Part shown: positions 1-6,876 of the stretch, one piece after another
Layout of the letters: each line of letters starts with the position of its first letter
Numbering within the stretch: position 1 is the stretch's first letter
From: CBFGWV01 sp965652545
Lineage (GTDB): Bacteria; Pseudomonadota; Gammaproteobacteria; Competibacterales; Competibacteraceae
Assembly: GCA_965652545.1 (NCBI GenBank)
Contig: CBFGWV010000258.1
Location: 1 to 6,907 of the forward strand
DNA length: 6,907 bases
Reading direction: 5' to 3'
The notes under the pieces: generated by a model
Database searches by the model: none
Seen by the model: the letters and a program-made list of their open reading frames with translations, nothing else
Told to the model about the DNA's origin: nothing
Position numbers and translations under genes: made by a program

Positions 1-55
1 AAAACCTAAAACCTAAAACCTAAAACCTAAAACCTAAAACCTAAAACCTAAAACC
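1..55. repeat. Heptanucleotide tandem repeat array (AAAACCT)n in the leader of the first gene
   Basis: Seven perfect copies of AAAACCT occupy 1-49, followed by six bases of an eighth copy (50-55). The array touches the left edge, so its full length is unknown. No unit carries a mismatch, which fits recent slippage-type expansion or ongoing copy-number change. The unit is about 29% GC, while the genes beside it are strongly GC-rich. It is not coding: seven is not a multiple of three, so TAA on the + strand and TAG on the - strand recur once per 21 bases in every frame. It ends three bases before the AAGGAG ribosome binding site of the substrate-binding protein gene, so it probably lies in that gene's 5' untranslated leader. 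An effect on transcription, mRNA stability or translation is inference. Confidence 0.93.
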
Positions 56-58
56 ACC

Positions 59-64
59 AAGGAG
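59..64 (+). promoter_or_regulatory. Shine-Dalgarno site of the substrate-binding protein gene
   Basis: AAGGAG lies six bases upstream of the ATG at 71, close to ideal spacing, and fixes the start of the binding-protein gene. It follows the heptamer array after only three bases (56-58), so changes in array length would not move it relative to the start codon but would change the leader just upstream of the ribosome landing site. No -10/-35 promoter can be assigned, because only the array precedes it in the window. Confidence 0.85.
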
Positions 65-70
65 ACTCCC

Positions 71-1009
71 ATGAAACATTGGCTTCGCACCACCACCCTC
101 GCCGCCCTGGCGGCGATCACCCTGGGCACCGCACAGGCCGCGGACGAGACCTTCATACTGGTCAGCCACGCGCCCGACTCGGACTCCTGGTGGAACACCA
201 TCAAGACCGCCATCCGCGAGGCCGGCGGGCAGATGGGGGTGACGGTCGACTACCGTAACCCGACCACCGGCGACCTGGCTGACATGGCGCGGATCATCGA
301 ACAGGCCACGGCGCAGAACCCCGACGGCTTGATCGTCACCATCGCCGATTTCGACGTGCTCAAGCGCCCGCTGGAGCAGGCGGTACGCAAGGGTATTCCG
401 GTGATTACCATCAACTCCGGCACCGCCGAGCAGAGCAAGGCGCTGGGCGCGCTGATGCACATCGGCCAGCCGGAGTACGACGCCGGTTACGGCGCAGGCG
501 AGCGTGCCAAGGCCGCCGGGGTCAGCCGCTTCCTGTGCGTCAACCACTACATCACCAACCCCGCCTCGGTGGAGCGCTGCCAGGGCTACGCCGACGCCCT
601 GGGCGTCGAAATGGGCAACCAGATGCTGGACTCGGGCATCGACCCGGTGGAGGTCGAACAAAAAGTCGCCGCCTACCTGCGCCAACACCCGGACACCAAC
701 GGCATCCTCACCTTAGGACCAAACTCGGCCGAGCCGACCATCCGCGCATTGGACCAACTCGGCCAGGCCGGCAAGATCCACTTCGGCACCTTCGACCTGT
801 CCGCCGGCATCGCCGCAGGCATCAAGGCCGGCACCATCGACTTCGCCATCGACCAGCAGCCGTTCCTGCAAGGCTATCTGCCGGTCGTCGTGCTGACCAA
901 CTACGCCCGCTACGGCGTGGTGCCCAGCAACAACATCAACTCCGGCCCCGGCTTCATCACGGCGGAGAACATCGCCAAGGTGGAAGCCCTGGCCGGCGAA
1001 TACCGCTGA
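71..1009 (+). CDS. Sugar/cyclitol ABC transporter periplasmic substrate-binding protein (type I, RbsB-like)
   Basis: A 312-residue exported solute-binding protein of the ribose-binding type (Peripla_BP_4 family). Residues 1-23 form a Sec signal peptide: K2 and R6, an Ala/Leu/Thr-rich core, and an AQA cleavage site before ADE. There is no lipobox Cys, so a soluble periplasmic protein is expected. Lobe 1 carries the Trp pair W40-W41 near the ligand-facing N-terminus, an IADFD segment (91-95) and TINSG (113-117). Lobe 2 carries ER-x-x-GY (R169, matching the ligand-binding Arg of RbsB), GTFD (D242) and DQQPFLQGY (261-269), all typical pocket positions in this family. C156 and C170 could form a disulfide. 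The start is supported by AAGGAG six bases upstream. The gene lies 25 bases before the oxidoreductase gene, and the inositol genes that follow suggest an inositol or related ligand, which is inference. No partner ATPase or permease is in the window. Confidence 0.9.
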   Translation: MKHWLRTTTLAALAAITLGTAQAADETFILVSHAPDSDSWWNTIKTAIREAGGQMGVTVDYRNPTTGDLADMARIIEQATAQNPDGLIVTIADFDVLKRPLEQAVRKGIPVITINSGTAEQSKALGALMHIGQPEYDAGYGAGERAKAAGVSRFLCVNHYITNPASVERCQGYADALGVEMGNQMLDSGIDPVEVEQKVAAYLRQHPDTNGILTLGPNSAEPTIRALDQLGQAGKIHFGTFDLSAGIAAGIKAGTIDFAIDQQPFLQGYLPVVVLTNYARYGVVPSNNINSGPGFITAENIAKVEALAGEYR

Positions 1010-1034
1010 GCCAGCCCAACGGGAACCGGCATTC

Positions 1035-2159
1035 ATGGACAGCATCGGCATCGGGTTGATCGGCAGCGGCTTCATGGGCAAGGCCCACGCCATCGCCTAC
1101 CACGCCGCCCCACGGGTGTTCGCGCTCGCCAAGCACCCGTATTGCGCGCACTTGGCGGAGATCGACCTCGATACCGCCGGGCGCGCAGCACGGGCCTTTG
1201 GCTTCGCGCGTGCCGGCGATGACTGGCGGGCGCTGATCGACGACCCGGCGGTACAGGTGGTCGACATCTGCACCCCCAACCACCTGCACGAGCCCATGGC
1301 GCTGGCCGCCCTGGCGGCGGGCAAGCATGTCTATCTCGAAAAGCCCATGGCTTTGAATGCCGACGGTGCCCGCCGCCTGCGCGATGCGGCCCGCACCGCC
1401 GGCACGGTCACCATGCTGGGCTTCAACTACGCGAGGCTGCCGGCGACGCAACTGGCCACCGAGATGATCGACGCGGGCGAGCTGGGCGAGGTCCGCCACT
1501 TTCGCGGCACGCACAACGAAGACTACTTGGCCGACCCGGCCGTTGCGCACTCCTGGCGCCAGCAGCGCGCATTGGCCGGCAGCGGCGCGCTGGGGGATAT
1601 CGGCTCGCACATCATTCACCTGGCCATGCACCTGATCGGCCCTATTGCCGAGGTCAGCGCGGACCTTGCAACCGTCATCCCCACCCGCCCCCTGCCCGGC
1701 GGCGGTACGGCCGAGGTCGAGAACGACGACATCGCCCATGCCTTGCTGCGCTTTGCCGATGGCGCCACCGGCTCGGTGGAATGCAGCCGGGTGCATTGGG
1801 GGCGACGGCTGGGGCTGACCTACGAGGTCGTGGGCAGCAAGGGCACGCTCGCCTTCGACCAGGAGCGACCGGGCGAACTGCACTGGTACAACGCCGGCGA
1901 CCGCCGTGGTCGCGACGGCTTTCGCACGCTGCTCATCGGGCCTGAGCACACCGACTACGCGCCGTTCTGCCCCGGCGGCGGGCACGGGCTGGGGTTCAAC
2001 GACATGAAGATCATCGAGGTCCGCGACCTCCTCGAGGCCATCGCCGGCACCCGCCGCCCATGGCCGGACTTTGCCGAAGGCTGCCGGGTCAGCGAGGTGC
2101 TGGACACCGTCGAGGCGGCCGCTGCCGAACATTGCTGGCTGCCGGTCATCCACCGCTGA
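1035..2159 (+). CDS. Gfo/Idh/MocA family NAD(P)-dependent oxidoreductase, probable inositol/cyclitol (IolG-like) dehydrogenase
   Basis: A 374-residue cytoplasmic dehydrogenase. The N-terminal Rossmann fold opens with GLIGSGFMGKAH (7-18), a GxGxxG dinucleotide-binding motif. The family's EKP motif is at 102-104, with K103 the conserved catalytic/cofactor Lys. The C-terminal substrate domain has GDIGSHIIHLAMHL (187-200), where D188 and H192 match the conserved catalytic Asp and His. Members oxidise a ring hydroxyl of inositols, sugars or sugar derivatives. In this operon the logical job is the first step, cyclitol to inosose, ahead of IolE. However, it is about 30-40 residues longer than classical IolG, and its FMGKAH start resembles the wider sugar-dehydrogenase group (levoglucosan dehydrogenase type), so the substrate may be another inositol isomer or a cyclic sugar. 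The ATG at 1035 has only a weak GGGAA upstream. The family assignment is firm; the substrate is not. Confidence 0.87.
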   Translation: MDSIGIGLIGSGFMGKAHAIAYHAAPRVFALAKHPYCAHLAEIDLDTAGRAARAFGFARAGDDWRALIDDPAVQVVDICTPNHLHEPMALAALAAGKHVYLEKPMALNADGARRLRDAARTAGTVTMLGFNYARLPATQLATEMIDAGELGEVRHFRGTHNEDYLADPAVAHSWRQQRALAGSGALGDIGSHIIHLAMHLIGPIAEVSADLATVIPTRPLPGGGTAEVENDDIAHALLRFADGATGSVECSRVHWGRRLGLTYEVVGSKGTLAFDQERPGELHWYNAGDRRGRDGFRTLLIGPEHTDYAPFCPGGGHGLGFNDMKIIEVRDLLEAIAGTRRPWPDFAEGCRVSEVLDTVEAAAAEHCWLPVIHR

Positions 2160-2171
2160 GGACACCGCCCC

Positions 2172-4100
2172 ATGACCGAACACCGACCGCTGGATCTCAT
2201 CTGCCTTGGGCGGGCGGCCGTCGACTTCTATGCCCAGCAGCTGGGTGCGCGCCTGGAGGATGCCGGCAGCTTTGCCAAGTACCTGGGCGGCTCCTCGGCC
2301 AACGTCTGCTACGGCGCCGCGCGGCTGGGCTTGCGCAGCGCCATGCTCAGTTGCGTGGGCGACGATCACATGGGCCGTTTCGTACGTGAGGAACTGGCCC
2401 GCGCCGGGGTGGATGTGTCCCACCTGCGCACCGACGCCGAGCGGCTCACCGCCCTGGTGGTGCTGGGCATCAAGGACAAGGACACCTTCCCGCTGATCTT
2501 CTACCGCGAGAACTGCGCGGACATGGCGCTTGAGGACACCGATGCCGATGCCGACTTCATCGCCTCCAGCCGCGCACTGGCGATCACCGGCACCCACTTC
2601 TCCACCGCGCGTACCGACCGCGTCTGCCGTCAGGCGCTGGCCCGCGCCCAGGCGGCCAACACGCTGACCATTCTCGATATCGACTACCGGCCGGTGCTGT
2701 GGGGGCTGACCGGCCGCGGCGATGGCGAGACGCGCTATATCGCCGCCGACGGCGTCACCGCCCATTTGCAGTCGCTGGTCGGCCGGTTCGACCTCATCGT
2801 CGGTACCGAAGAGGAGTTCCACATCGCCGGGGGCAGCACCGATACCTTGGCTGCGCTGCGGGCGGTACGCGCGCTCAGCGAGGCCACCCTGGTTCTCAAG
2901 CGTGGGGCGGCCGGCTGCCAGGTCTTCGCCGGCGAGCTGCCGGGGCATCTGGACGATGCCCCCTTGTACGGCGGCTTCCAGGTGCCGGTGCTCAACGTGC
3001 TGGGCGCGGGGGATGCATTCCTCGCCGGCTTCCTGCGCGGCTGGCTGCGCGGCGAGTCGGCGCAAACCTGCGCCCGCTTCGCCAACGCTTGCGGTGCGTT
3101 GGTGGTCTCCCGTCACGGCTGTGCCCCGGCCATGCCCACCGCGGTAGAGCTCGAACATTACCTGGCCCAGCACCGGCGCATTCCCCTGCCGGACCGCGAT
3201 GCCCAACTGACGCATCTGCACCGGGTAACCACCCGCCCGGCCCCCGAGCGCCCGACCCTGTTCGCACTGGCCTTCGATCACCGCCCGCAGTTTCGTGCCC
3301 TGGCCATGGCCACCGGCAGCCCCCCGCAACGCATCGGGCAACTCAAGGGCAAGCTGCTGGAGGCAGCCCTGTCCACCGGCAAACGGTTGGGCCTGGGAGT
3401 CGAGATCGGGGTGCTCATCGACGACACCTACGGCCAAGACGCACTGGATGCGGCCACCGGGCGCGGGCTGTGGATCGGCCGCCCGGTCGAAATACCCGGC
3501 TCCCGCCCCCTGGAGCTGGAAGGCGGGCGCTCGATCGGCTCGCGCCTGATCACCTGGCCGCTGGAGCATGTGGTCAAGTGCCTGGTCCATTACCACCCGG
3601 ACGACCCCATCGACCTGCGCCTGGCACAGGAGCGCCAGGTCCAGGAGCTATACCAGGCTTGTCTGGCCAGCGGCCACGAGTTGCTGTTGGAGGTGATCCC
3701 ACCGAAGAACAGCGCCTGCGACAACGACACCTTGCGCCGCGCCGTGCAACGCTTCTATCACTTAGGCATACGCCCCGACTGGTGGAAGCTGCCGCCGATG
3801 CCTGCGGCCGCCTGGACGGCGGTGGGACAGGTGATCCACCAGTTCGACCCCTACTGCCGTGGGATGGTGATGCTGGGCCTGGACCAGCCCCAGGAGGCAC
3901 TGATCGAGGCCATCAGCCAGTGTGCCGGGGTGCCCGGTTGCGTGGGCTTCGCTGTCGGCCGCACCTTGTTCATGGAGGCGAGCCGGCGCTGGCTGCTGGG
4001 CGAGGTCGACGATGCCGGGTTGATCGAGGACGTCGGTGCGCGCTACGAACAATTGATCCACGCCTGGCGACGGGCCGGCGGGGCGCGGGAGGTGGCGTGA
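2172..4100 (+). CDS. iolC: Bifunctional 5-dehydro-2-deoxygluconokinase / 5-dehydro-2-deoxyphosphogluconate aldolase-type protein (IolC with C-terminal DUF2090 domain)
   Basis: A 642-residue two-domain cytoplasmic enzyme. Residues about 6-330 are a PfkB/ribokinase-fold sugar kinase: GGSSAN signature at 39-44 and LGAGDAFLAGF at 277-287, with D281 as the expected catalytic base. This part should phosphorylate 2-deoxy-5-keto-D-gluconate. Residues about 355-635 match the DUF2090 domain found on proteobacterial IolC. It shows AFDHRPQF (367-374), LKGKLLE (391-397), LLLEVIPPK (504-512), WWKLPP (537-542; K539 is a candidate Schiff-base Lys) and a GFAVGRT turn (592-598) like the phosphate site of class I TIM-barrel aldolases. 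It probably replaces a separate IolJ, giving DHAP and malonate semialdehyde. IolC alone is near 325 residues, so this is a fusion. The start follows GAGGA (2158-2162), which overlaps the previous stop. The end overlaps iolD by one base. Confidence 0.93.
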   Translation: MTEHRPLDLICLGRAAVDFYAQQLGARLEDAGSFAKYLGGSSANVCYGAARLGLRSAMLSCVGDDHMGRFVREELARAGVDVSHLRTDAERLTALVVLGIKDKDTFPLIFYRENCADMALEDTDADADFIASSRALAITGTHFSTARTDRVCRQALARAQAANTLTILDIDYRPVLWGLTGRGDGETRYIAADGVTAHLQSLVGRFDLIVGTEEEFHIAGGSTDTLAALRAVRALSEATLVLKRGAAGCQVFAGELPGHLDDAPLYGGFQVPVLNVLGAGDAFLAGFLRGWLRGESAQTCARFANACGALVVSRHGCAPAMPTAVELEHYLAQHRRIPLPDRDAQLTHLHRVTTRPAPERPTLFALAFDHRPQFRALAMATGSPPQRIGQLKGKLLEAALSTGKRLGLGVEIGVLIDDTYGQDALDAATGRGLWIGRPVEIPGSRPLELEGGRSIGSRLITWPLEHVVKCLVHYHPDDPIDLRLAQERQVQELYQACLASGHELLLEVIPPKNSACDNDTLRRAVQRFYHLGIRPDWWKLPPMPAAAWTAVGQVIHQFDPYCRGMVMLGLDQPQEALIEAISQCAGVPGCVGFAVGRTLFMEASRRWLLGEVDDAGLIEDVGARYEQLIHAWRRAGGAREVA

Positions 4101-4102
4101 TG
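4087..4102 (+). promoter_or_regulatory. Internal ribosome binding site and TGATG stop-start overlap coupling iolC to iolD
   Basis: The iolC stop TGA (4098-4100) shares its last base with the iolD ATG (4100-4102). A strong Shine-Dalgarno core, GGAGGT (4088-4093), lies inside the final codons of iolC, six bases before the ATG. This arrangement picks the iolD start out of a much longer open frame and predicts translational coupling, with terminating ribosomes re-initiating on iolD. Confidence 0.85.
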
Positions 4103-5932
4103 GAGCGCATCAATCTGACCATGGCCCAGGCGCTGGTGCGCTGGATGATGGCCCAGCGCATCGCGGACGAGCGCGGCGAGCAGCCGCTGTTTGCCGGAGT
4201 GTGGGCGATTTTCGGCCACGGCAACGTCGCCGGCCTGGGCGAGGCCCTGGCGCAGGTACGCGGCGAGCTGCCCACCTACCGGGCGCACAACGAGCAGGGC
4301 ATGGCGCATGCGGCCATCGCCTTCGCCAAACAGCACCGGCGGCGGCGGATGATGGCCTGCACGACGTCCATCGGCCCGGGCGCCACCAACATGATTACCG
4401 CCGCCGCTCTCGCCCACGTGAACCGGCTGCCGGTGCTGTTCCTGCCCGGCGATGCCTTCGCCACCCGCGCACCCGACCCGGTATTGCAGCAGGTGGAGGT
4501 GTTCGGTGACCCGGGCATCACCGCCAACGACTGCTTCCGCCCGGTCAGCCGTTACTTCGATCGCATCCAGCGCCCGGAGCAGTTGATCGATTCCCTGAGT
4601 GCTGCCGCATTCCACCTGCTGGACCCCGAACTCTGCGGCCCGGTCACACTGGCCCTACCGCAGGACGTGCAGACCCAGGCTCATGATTATCCCGCCTGGC
4701 TGTTCGAGACGCGGGTGCACCGCATCGAGCGCCGCCCGGCCGACCCACTGGAGTTGGCCGATGCGCTCGCGGCCGTGCGCGCCGCGCGTCGCCCGCTGAT
4801 CGTCGCCGGTGGCGGCGTGCACTACAGCGGCGCCTGCGAGCGGTTGGCGGCCTTCGCTGGCGCATTCGACATCCCGGTGAGCGAAACCCAGGCCGGCAAG
4901 GGGGCGCTGCCCTGGGACCACCCGTGCAACGCCGGCGCCATCGGCGTGACCGGGGCGGCCAGCGCCAACCGTCTGGCCACGGAGGCCGATCTGATCCTCG
5001 CGGTGGGAACGCGCTTGCAGGATTTCACCACCGGCTCTCGCACCTTGTTCGACGGCAAGCCCATCGTCAGCATCAACGTCGGCGGGCTGGATGCGCGCAA
5101 GCACGGTGCACTGGCCGTGCGTGGCGATGCCGATCTGGTCCTGGCAGCGCTTGGCGAAGGCTTGCAAGGCTGGCAGGTCGGCGCTGATTGGAGCGCACTC
5201 GCCGGCTCCACCATTCGTCACTGGCATGATGTGGTCGACCGGGTGACCGCGGCCGACAAGGCCACGTATCCCACCGACGCCCAGGTGCTGGGGGCGGTCA
5301 ATCGCGCCGCCCGGCCGGAGGACGTGGTCGTCTGCGCCGCCGGCGGGCTGCCCGGCGAGTTGCACAAGCTGTGGCGGGCCGCCGGACCCGGCGCCTACCA
5401 CGTCGAGTACGGCTACTCGTGCATGGGCTATGAGATCGCCGGCGGGCTGGGGGTGAAGATGGCCACGCCCAACGGGCAGGTGGTCGTCCTGGTCGGCGAC
5501 GGCAGCTACCTGATGCTCAACTCCGAAATCGCCACCGCGGTCATGCTCGGCCTGAAGCTGGTCGTCGTGGTGCTCGACAACCGCGGCTTCGGCTGCATCA
5601 ACCGCCTGCAGCAGGCCACCGGCGGCGCACCGTTCAACAACCTGCTCGGCGACTGCCAGGGCGAGGCCCCGGCAGTGGACTTCGCCGCCCACGCGCGCGC
5701 CCTGGGCGCCACGGCCGAGTCGGTCAGCGGCATTGCCGAACTGGAGGCCGCCCTGGCGCGGGCGCGCGCGGCAGCGGGGACATATGTGATCAGCCTGCCC
5801 ACCGACCCCATCGCCAGCACCGTCGAGGGCGGCCACTGGTGGGATGTGGCAGTGCCGGAAACCTCGCCGCGGCCCGAGGTCGCCGCCGCCCTCGAGCGCT
5901 ACCGCGGCGCCAAACGCGCCCAACCCCGCTGA
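4100..5932 (+). CDS. iolD: 3D-(3,5/4)-trihydroxycyclohexane-1,2-dione acylhydrolase (ring-opening, ThDP-dependent)
   Basis: A 610-residue thiamin diphosphate enzyme that hydrolyses the cyclohexane-dione made by IolE to 5-deoxy-D-glucuronate. The N-terminal PYR domain has FGHGNVAGLG (38-47), HNEQGMAHAA (63-72, with E65 the ThDP-activating Glu), TTSIGPGATN (88-97), and PGDAFATRAPDPVLQQVE (116-133), a stretch characteristic of IolD. The central domain covers about 205-360. The C-terminal PP domain has EYGYSCMGYE (436-445) and the ThDP/Mg site GDGS (466-469) through LDNRGFGCIN (492-501, N494). The ATG at 4100 is chosen because GGAGGT lies six bases upstream and homology begins at LTMAQAL (6-12); the frame stays open upstream but there reads as out-of-frame iolC. 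From memory it is about 25 residues shorter than the Bacillus subtilis enzyme, probably in the linker near 360-400. Confidence 0.95.
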   Translation: MERINLTMAQALVRWMMAQRIADERGEQPLFAGVWAIFGHGNVAGLGEALAQVRGELPTYRAHNEQGMAHAAIAFAKQHRRRRMMACTTSIGPGATNMITAAALAHVNRLPVLFLPGDAFATRAPDPVLQQVEVFGDPGITANDCFRPVSRYFDRIQRPEQLIDSLSAAAFHLLDPELCGPVTLALPQDVQTQAHDYPAWLFETRVHRIERRPADPLELADALAAVRAARRPLIVAGGGVHYSGACERLAAFAGAFDIPVSETQAGKGALPWDHPCNAGAIGVTGAASANRLATEADLILAVGTRLQDFTTGSRTLFDGKPIVSINVGGLDARKHGALAVRGDADLVLAALGEGLQGWQVGADWSALAGSTIRHWHDVVDRVTAADKATYPTDAQVLGAVNRAARPEDVVVCAAGGLPGELHKLWRAAGPGAYHVEYGYSCMGYEIAGGLGVKMATPNGQVVVLVGDGSYLMLNSEIATAVMLGLKLVVVVLDNRGFGCINRLQQATGGAPFNNLLGDCQGEAPAVDFAAHARALGATAESVSGIAELEAALARARAAAGTYVISLPTDPIASTVEGGHWWDVAVPETSPRPEVAAALERYRGAKRAQPR

Positions 5933-5943
5933 AAGGACCGCCG

Positions 5944-6840
5944 ATGAGCGTACGACTGGGCATCAACCCCCTCACCTGGAGCAACGACGACCTGCCCGCC
6001 CTGGGCGCGGAAACGCCGCTGGCGGTGTGCTTGAGCGAGGGGCGTGAAGCGGGCTTTACCGGTTTCGAGCTGGGTAACAAATTCCCCCGCGACCCGCAGG
6101 TGCTCGGCCCCATCCTTCAGCGTCACGATCTCGCACTGGTGTCGGGCTGGTACTCGACCTACCTGCTGGAACGGGATGTGGATGCTGAAATTGCCGCGGT
6201 CCAACCGCACCTGCATCTGCTCAAGATCCTGGGCGCCTCAGTGATGGTGGTGGCCGAGTGCAGCGGCTGCGTGCACGGCGAGCGTGGTACGCCGGTCTCG
6301 CGCCGGCCGATACTCGCCGAGACCGCCTGGCCGGGCTTCGCCCGCCGCCTGAGCGCATTCGGCGACTACCTGGCCAGCGAGGGGATTCGCCTGGCCTACC
6401 ACCACCACATGGGCACGGTGGTCGAAACCGAGGCCGAGGTGGACCGCCTGATGGCCGGGACCGACACGTCTGTGGGTCTGTTGCTGGATACCGGGCACCT
6501 GACCTATGCCGGCGGCGACCCGGCCGCGGTCGCCGCACGCCATGCCGGACGCATCAACCACGTGCACTGCAAAGACATTCGCCCACGCGTGTTGGCCGAT
6601 GCGCGCAACCGCGACCGCAGCTTCCTCGATGCCGTGCTCGACGGAGTGTTCTGCATGCCCGGGGACGGGGTGGTGGACTACCCGGGTGTATTCACCATCC
6701 TGCGCGAGGCGGGCTATCACGGCTGGCTGGTGGTCGAGGCCGAACAAGACCCGGTCGTCGCGCCCTCGCTGGCCGAGGCGTGCAAAGGGCATGCATATCT
6801 TCAACGCACGGCCGTCGGCGCGGGGCTCATGGCGGGCTAA
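5944..6840 (+). CDS. iolE: Myo-inosose-2 dehydratase
   Basis: A 298-residue member of the xylose isomerase-like TIM-barrel family that dehydrates 2-keto-myo-inositol to 3D-(3,5/4)-trihydroxycyclohexane-1,2-dione, the substrate of IolD. The usual IolE landmarks appear in order: GINPLTWSNDD (6-16), GFTGFELGNKFP (37-48, E42), YHHHMGTVVET (152-162), LLLDTGHLTYAGGD (179-192, with D182 and H185 as likely metal ligands), INHVHCKDIRP (204-214), PGDGVVDYPG (239-248) and VVEAEQDP (263-270, E265). The length is normal for the family. The ATG at 5944 follows AAAGGA (5932-5937) with a six-base gap, and the gene starts 11 bases after iolD, so it belongs to the same transcript. In pathway order IolE acts before IolD although its gene comes last. 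Confidence 0.95.
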   Translation: MSVRLGINPLTWSNDDLPALGAETPLAVCLSEGREAGFTGFELGNKFPRDPQVLGPILQRHDLALVSGWYSTYLLERDVDAEIAAVQPHLHLLKILGASVMVVAECSGCVHGERGTPVSRRPILAETAWPGFARRLSAFGDYLASEGIRLAYHHHMGTVVETEAEVDRLMAGTDTSVGLLLDTGHLTYAGGDPAAVAARHAGRINHVHCKDIRPRVLADARNRDRSFLDAVLDGVFCMPGDGVVDYPGVFTILREAGYHGWLVVEAEQDPVVAPSLAEACKGHAYLQRTAVGAGLMAG

Positions 6841-6876
6841 CACCGGCAGCATCTCCGTTCCCTAAAGCCAGCACCC

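Noticed and set aside
1..55. Telomere or linear-replicon end, suggested by likeness to CCCTAAA-type repeats
   Set aside because: The unit lacks the third C of plant-type telomeres, and the array runs directly into a bacterial ribosome binding site and operon, so a leader repeat is the simpler reading.
1..55. CRISPR array
   Set aside because: The units are seven bases with no spacers.
1..64. Hfq/Crc catabolite-repression binding site in the A-rich leader
   Set aside because: The Pseudomonas AANAANAA-type motif is not present; each unit has only four consecutive A bases interrupted by CCT.
100..115. Strong hairpin (CGCCGC / GCGGCG) early in the binding-protein gene
   Set aside because: It comes from GC-rich Leu/Ala codons of the signal peptide core; a similar sequence appears near 1304-1318 where the oxidoreductase encodes the same LAALAA motif.
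957..3596. An 879-codon open frame on the - strand, antisense to the oxidoreductase and iolC genes
   Set aside because: Its product is a low-complexity mix of Gly, Ala, Arg, Gln, His and Val with no recognisable motif, and the opposite strand encodes two well-conserved enzymes. Long antisense frames are expected in GC-rich genes.
2699..4099. Upstream extension of the iolD frame through iolC, giving a 1077-codon open frame
   Set aside because: The extension reads as Arg/Pro/Gly-rich out-of-frame iolC. IolD homology begins just after the ATG at 4100, which has its own strong ribosome binding site.
4655..5923. A 422-codon open frame on the - strand opposite iolD
   Set aside because: No recognisable domain; biased composition typical of an antisense shadow, opposite a fully conserved ThDP enzyme.
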